The notes beneath the pieces were generated by a model. The model was not told the origin of the DNA, ran no database searches, and worked only from the letters and a program-made list of their open reading frames with translations. This document shows, piece after piece, positions 18,087-22,381 of a DNA stretch of 22,381 nt. A program made the translations under genes and the position numbers. Position 1 is the stretch's first letter; each line of letters starts with the position of its first letter. This stretch comes from Trebouxia sp. TZW2008 (Eukaryota > Chlorophyta > Trebouxiophyceae > Trebouxiales > Trebouxiaceae): positions 1 through 22,381 of the forward strand of contig BDIU01000421.1 of the NCBI GenBank assembly GCA_002118135.1, in the 5' to 3' direction.

Positions 18087-19085
18087 TTAGCGCTGCTTCT
18101 GCTGGACAGCTGTAGCCGCGCGATGCTGGTTCAAAACTAGGAAGAAGCCACACAGCACTCCAACAAAGCCCAATGAGAGGATGGCAATGGGGAATGCACC
18201 CTATAGTTGACACAGCACAAGTCAGATCAATGCATGCTGCAGTACACCACAAGGAACTGTCGCTGTGAGTGCATGACAAGCATCAAATTTGGCAACATCT
18301 TTGGTCTCTTATGCAAGTGCGTATGCTCACCAGCTCAGTAGCAAGAAGCTTGCTCAAAAGAGAGCCCACAAAGCTTGGTGGTGGAGGAAGTGTTGTAGCT
18401 GAAACATGTTGATAGCCAGTCAGTGCAAATTCAAGCAGTTCTTCCTTGATCTGTGACTTGTTTTCTGCAAGCTTGGGTAATCTGTACATCTGCAGTCAGC
18501 TACACCGACTGACAGCAATGTTGGCATTGAATTGATTCGGGTTTCAGCAGCAAGCGATATCGCAATTGATGGCAGAATCATGAACAGCCCTTACTTTTCG
18601 GTCTCTAAAGAGGACGAATGCTGTGTCTGAGACAGCAAAACGCTCTGCTGCTTGTTTGTTCCCGCATGTATCAACCTGCAGCAGCAACACATATGCCAAT
18701 AAGCTGCTCTTGGCCAGGTGCCGTGTAGCTTTACTTGCAGCAGCTGTTGATCACCTGTGCAACCTGAAAGCCATAGTTTTCCTGCCAGGCTTCCTCAGAA
18801 AGAGCATCCCATGCTTTGCTGATTTGATGACGGTGTTGATCTTGGTGTAGTGCTGGACACATAAAAAGGACAAACCTGTCAGCAGCATTTTGATCTGGCT
18901 GGCATACATTTGCCAGCCCTGCTGCTGCAAGTCTGCCAAAAAAGGACTGACCAGTGTCCTGTAGTCTGGCCTGTGGATGCTTGCGTGGCTGACTCGAAGG
19001 TACTATCGGTTAGATGCACTACTGTCGAAGTGACTCTAGCTACGTATAGAAAGCAATGGCATAGTGCAACCCGTAGCCGATGCAT
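18087..19085 (-). CDS. TMX-like thioredoxin-fold membrane protein, 5 exons
   Basis: Exons in transcript order: 19085-18908, 18852-18755, 18675-18595, 18489-18331, 18200-18087; 630 nt, 209 aa, all in phase. Order of features: signal peptide (about 1-20, MHRLRVALCHCFLYVARVTS); thioredoxin-fold start VVHLTDSTFE; strand WSVLFWQ; active-site position CSSR (C53-R56); helix KAWDALSEEAW; FQVAQVD; strand FVLFRDRK; MYRL and ELLEFALTGY as in TMX/PDI ends; one C-terminal membrane helix in exon 5 (about 175-194) and a short basic cytosolic tail. Relatives are ER thiol oxidoreductases or chaperones. Here the second cysteine of CxxC is absent and the usual cis-proline (before FVLF) appears replaced (TAF), so redox catalysis is doubtful. 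Intron 1 (55 nt) has a CTGAC branch site and a strong pyrimidine tract. Fold assignment is firm; function is inferred. Confidence 0.85.
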
Positions 19086-19474
19086 GCTACCGATGCTGTC
19101 TGAGACAAAGCCTTGTGTTGGCAGACCGTGTGTTAGCAAGTCACAGGCGTCAAACGTCTCTGCAATCAGTATACCCAAGATCAAAGACACGAGTGAGGTC
19201 TGGTCATGTGCGCGCTCGCTTGCTCTCTTGGCATAATTCACAGTTCGCTTACCTTTCCAACAAACAGTATTTGGTTGACTTTTTGTGTTATTAGCGTTGC
19301 CAGGGTCACCTGTGCGCCACAGCACTCTGCACTTTACGCCTTGAAGTTTGCAACTGAGCGCTTGCAGCGTGTTCGCTGCGTCACTGTCAGGTCTTCCACT
19401 CGTTGCGACGATCTGAGCTTGCGTAGGGCCAGGCGTACGAAGCAACGCACTTGACCTGTGGTGCTAGATTGTAC
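19086..19474. other. Divergent intergenic region, TMX-like and GNAT genes
   Basis: The 389 bp between the two ATGs must contain both promoters and leaders. Minus-strand frames run through part of it (to 19445) but begin without an ATG. I see no convincing TATA box. Confidence 0.45.
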
Positions 19475-21555
19475 ATGCAAATCATTTTGTGCCAAGGGAT
19501 TGAGCGCTCGGTCTTGTCGTCACTTTGTCCTGAGCATCGATCGCTGCAGTCTCAAACGCGGAGAGCTTTCGGTCAACCTCAACACTGTCACTCTAGGTCT
19601 AGACTGCAGCTTAGAAGCACACCCACAAGCAGCGTAGCTTTGTTGGACCGGCCTGCGCAACACCCTCATCACAAGTTGCAGGTCTTGCCAAGGGTACAGT
19701 TCAGGTAACACAAGCCGCTTGGGACACCAAACAGTTGCTACTGATCAAGCAAAGACAACCTTGCTGAGGCTGAACCGCTCACTTGCAGCAACAACCCCAA
19801 AGAGATTGAGCTTGAAGAGCTGCTGCAGCTGCTGAATAGTGCCAAACTAAACTACGGTCACGCATCAGGTGACCCTACATATGCTGACATTGACATCCTG
19901 CACAATATGCTGCAAGCTCGCACAGAGATTTTGTCCTCAGACAGCAGACATTGTTCTTTCAGTGCAGACAAGGATGGTGTGCTTCAGAAGCTCCAGCTAG
20001 CAATCGACCACAGCATCAGTATTGTCATAGCATACGTAGCAGCAGAGAAGCTGCCGTCCTACAGTGAGCCTGAGCAAGAAAACAAGAATGGATCACAAGG
20101 TGCTGGCACTTGCACATCATGTCATTGCATGTGCTGCACCAACATGACTTGCAGAGTGTCCTTCATTGTGTGCAAGACTTCTTTTGTCAATTTCACAGCA
20201 TTCCTGGTCACTTTCAGGGCAAACGCTGCTTGTTCTCGTGAATTGGTCCTGCTTGCTTCTGGCCACGTCAAAGTGTCGTGACTGAAGAAGTGAAAGAGGT
20301 TGTCTGTCGCACCTCAGTGTTTCGAGAGTGCATGAGAACCTGACTGCTGAGTGCAGTGGATTGGTCCTGGGTTGCGGAAAGAAGGCGACGCAAGAAACGG
20401 AAAGTCCTGGCTGGTTTTGCCAGGGTATCTGGAGACTGTGCATTGACGGCAACCATCCATGATCTGGTGGTGTTGCCTGAACTGCAGGGGCTCGGCCTTG
20501 GACGTAGGCTGCTTGCCAAAGCAACAACCCAGGTTACCTTTCACACTTCCTATGTCTTTGTGAGCTTGTTCACATCAAAGCAAATCTATTCAAGACAAGT
20601 ACAGACAACTCTATGGGACTGTTGTCAAAGCAACATACCAAGTCAGCTCTCATACTTCTTATGATTGGTCCTCTGCACATATCACATCAGCTGTCACAAT
20701 TCCTGAATTAGCTCCTGTGTGAGCATGTGCTCAGCCTTGGACGCAGGCTGCTTGCCAAGGCAACAACCCAAGTAAGTTTAGCATCATCATCATCAACACC
20801 ATTGTTCACATGGTTACTAGTGAGGCTCTATGACCCTGCCCTTGGGCGTCATGAAGGGGAGCCTCCATGAGTAGAGCAGCCCTGCATTGGGAAGCTGCTA
20901 CACGTGATGCTATATATGATGCTCTGTGCGGCAATGCAGCACACGATTGTTGTGTAGTTGCTGCTTACTGTTTGCGGAGGACTCTCCCTAGCGCTGACTT
21001 CCAAAAGCACTGATTTGCGTTTGGTGATTGTTGTGGTGCTTCTGAAACAGTTGCAAGCTTTTCTGGGACATGTTTTGTGACAAGTCAACTTCGAGCTGGC
21101 TTTGATGCTGCCTGTGTGGCTTGCCATTTGCCGTCATCACAATCAGTTCATTGCATTTGGCAAGATGTTTGTCAGCAGGTAGCGTTGGCCAACTGTCTGC
21201 CAGTCAGGCTCTCAATGTACAATGCATCCGCAACTCTGTGACGCATTTCGACTGCTGCAACATCAGCGTCAAAGTTGGCAGCATGAGATGCTTCAGTGAG
21301 TCATTGTTCGAGCTGATGGTCGCTGACAAGCTCAATTTGCTGCAGGTGCGAAACAAGTATGGGACAACAGACATTGGGTTGGCAGCAGACACAGCTAGCT
21401 ATGGCTTTTTCAGACAATGTGGGTTCGATCTGGACAGGGAGGAGTCTACATTTATGTTGCTACAGTCTCCAGAGGGTTGCAAGACCAATTCATGTGCTGC
21501 TGTCAAGAGCAGGCCATCGTTGATTGCTTTGCTTGATCAATTTGCTTCAAGTTGA
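19475..21555 (+). CDS. GNAT-family N-acetyltransferase, plastid-like, 5 exons
   Basis: Exons: 19475-19704, 19789-19868, 19968-20099, 20357-20532, 21346-21555; 828 nt, 275 aa, all junctions in phase. The first about 75 residues are rich in Ser, Arg and Gln and poor in acid, like a chloroplast transit peptide (inference). The GNAT core follows: helix IELEELLQLL, KLQLAIDHSISIVIAYV, strand VLAGFARVSGD, TATIHDLVVLPE, then the acetyl-CoA loop QGLGLGRRLL (Q191-G196, motif A), DIGLAADTASYGFFRQCGF (motif B) and DREESTFMLL. The layout resembles plant plastid GNATs that acetylate protein N-termini, lysines or amines; the substrate cannot be told. A basic insert (ERRRRKKRK) precedes the core strand. The exon 4 donor (GTTACC) is weak, while a partial exon 4 copy 239 bp downstream has a perfect GTAAGT. 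Confidence 0.88.
20500..20776 (+). repeat. Duplicated GNAT exon 4 3' edge in intron 4
   Basis: The exon 4 end encoding LGRRLLAKATTQ (about 20497-20532) is repeated at about 20736-20771 with the same protein sequence and only a few silent changes. A more decayed unit lies between (about 20620-20660: GTCAAAGCAACATACCAAGT, then CATACTTCTTATG, matching the start of intron 4). The distal copy is followed by GTAAGT. It lacks the QGLGLG loop and any usable upstream acceptor in frame. Confidence 0.85.
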
Positions 21556-21940
21556 TTGCTTGTCACGATCACGCACTACTACATGTCAGTCATGCATGTA
21601 CAGGGGAGCCGGAAAGTCTTGATCAGGACATTTGCATGAGTCACAGCTGTAGCAGTGTGACTCAGACTCAATCAACACATCAGCACAACTCAGCATAGTG
21701 CTGTTATCTACACAGAATCCCCCCAAAAAATGCGTATATAACGCTGTATATACTCGTGTATAAGTAGAATGCAGGTATAAGCGTAAATGAGCATGCGTTA
21801 CATGGCTTAAAGAGCCAATGAGCTTATACACGTCTACATTTGCATATACTTGACTGTGTATAAGGCATTTGCACGAGATAAATACGTGTATATAGTACAT
21901 ATCAGTAAAATTACACCCAAAAACGGCTTCACGTAATGTC

Positions 21941-21946
21941 CACGTG
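21941..21946. promoter_or_regulatory. G-box core CACGTG
   Basis: One of two exact CACGTG hexamers in this gene-free stretch (the other is at 22096). In plants and green algae this core is bound by bZIP or bHLH factors; here that is inference from sequence alone. Confidence 0.35.
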
Positions 21947-22217
21947 GCATGATAGGGTGACTCAAGCCCTAAGACTGGCGTTAGATTTTACGTAATTGAA
22001 ACCTGATGCCAACATATTGCCGTTCAGATTGTCTGTGTGATGTGCAGAGGCTTGACAAGCTTGTGACAACAGATTTGAAGTGAAATAAACGCTGCCACGT
22101 GCACGAAATGGCCACAAAAGGCTGAAAACAAGCTGTAAAGTCAGGTCGGCGCCGAGCGTCTACGGAACTTGTATACCAGCGTTCTGAGCGTAGATACAAG
22201 GGGTTTGGCTCTTCTAC

Positions 22218-22251
22218 AGGTGATATCACCTACGTATCCGTAGCTACGTAG
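22218..22251. other. Cluster of perfect palindromes
   Basis: AGGTGATATCACCT (14 bp) and CTACGTAG (8 bp), with TACGTA at 22231-22236, lie within 34 bp. This is dense for random sequence and may be a dimeric factor binding site. Confidence 0.5.
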
Positions 22252-22381
22252 AGACCACGCAAAGCGTAGATAACAGCACTAACTCAGCACGCTCCTGAGC
22301 AAATGCGTGCTCAGTTTCGAATTGAACAGCTCAGGATTCTGGCGCATGCTTGCAGTTGCATATGAGCAGGTGCAAATTGTT

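Larger units (their letters stand above)
21556..22381. other. 3' flank of GNAT gene and promoter-like AT-rich region
   Basis: No gene is supported. 21725-21900 is AT-rich with many GTATA/TATAC words (GTATATAAC, CTGTATATAC, GTGTATAAG, GTGTATATAG). G-box cores CACGTG occur at 21941-21946 and 22096-22101. A perfect 14-bp palindrome AGGTGATATCACCT is at 22218-22231, CTACGTAG at 22244-22251, and GAGCGTCTACG/GAGCGTAGATA/AAGCGTAGATA motifs surround them. This may be regulatory DNA of a gene to the right. Confidence 0.45.

Noticed and set aside
18879..19445. 188-codon minus-strand frame as one exon
   Set aside because: Only its part from the ATG at 19085 to the donor at 18908 fits the thioredoxin fold; the upstream part has no ATG and no similarity.
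1..22381. Transposon or viral genes
   Set aside because: I found no transposase, integrase, reverse transcriptase or capsid-like motif in either strand; all long frames are explained by host genes or repeats.

Overview
The window is nuclear eukaryotic DNA, most likely from a chlorophyte green alga (perhaps trebouxiophyte-like; lineage confidence is low). The evidence is: genes split by short GT-AG introns with pyrimidine-rich tracts ending in TGCAG, two TGTAA poly(A)-type signals just past stop codons, a plant-type GATA zinc finger, a plastid-like GNAT acetyltransferase with a transit-like N-terminus, and an intronless nuclear-type tRNA-Thr(AGT). I see no bacterial operon, transposase, reverse transcriptase or viral gene.

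Layout. 242-6974 (+): an 11-exon M20 metallopeptidase of the PM20D1/carboxypeptidase S type, 523 aa, with all metal-site motifs in order. 6975-9142: repeat-rich 3' flank and intergenic DNA. 9143-12343 (-): a six-exon GATA zinc-finger regulator (about 290 aa). 12523-14799 (-): an unrecognised six-exon gene (about 288 aa, 5' end uncertain). 15754-15826 (-): tRNA-Thr. 16008-18019 (+): an unrecognised seven-exon gene (about 329 aa). 18087-19085 (-): a five-exon thioredoxin-fold membrane protein of TMX type (209 aa), tail to tail with the previous gene, 67 bp between stop codons. 19475-21555 (+): a five-exon GNAT acetyltransferase (275 aa), head to head with the TMX-like gene across 389 bp. 21556-22381: no gene recognised; TATA-like motifs, two G-boxes and short palindromes, possibly a promoter for a gene beyond the window.

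The models were built by hand from splice sites, phase and family motifs. Each closes with the correct frame across every junction, which is strong internal support for the M20, GATA, TMX-like and GNAT genes. The two unrecognised genes rest on splice phase alone.

The most striking feature is that exon edges, together with adjoining intron, are repeated in tandem, with decay, inside the introns of four of the six protein genes: M20 (exons 3, 5, 7, 8, 9, the exon 11 acceptor region and the terminal exon), GATA (exons 3 and 4), the 12523-14799 gene (both ends of exon 5) and GNAT (exon 4). Units are about 45-190 bp in 2 to 7 copies. Usually only one copy keeps both frame and splice site; a few extra copies look spliceable. 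This suggests introns here grow by repeated local duplication across splice sites, leaving a reservoir of spare exons.
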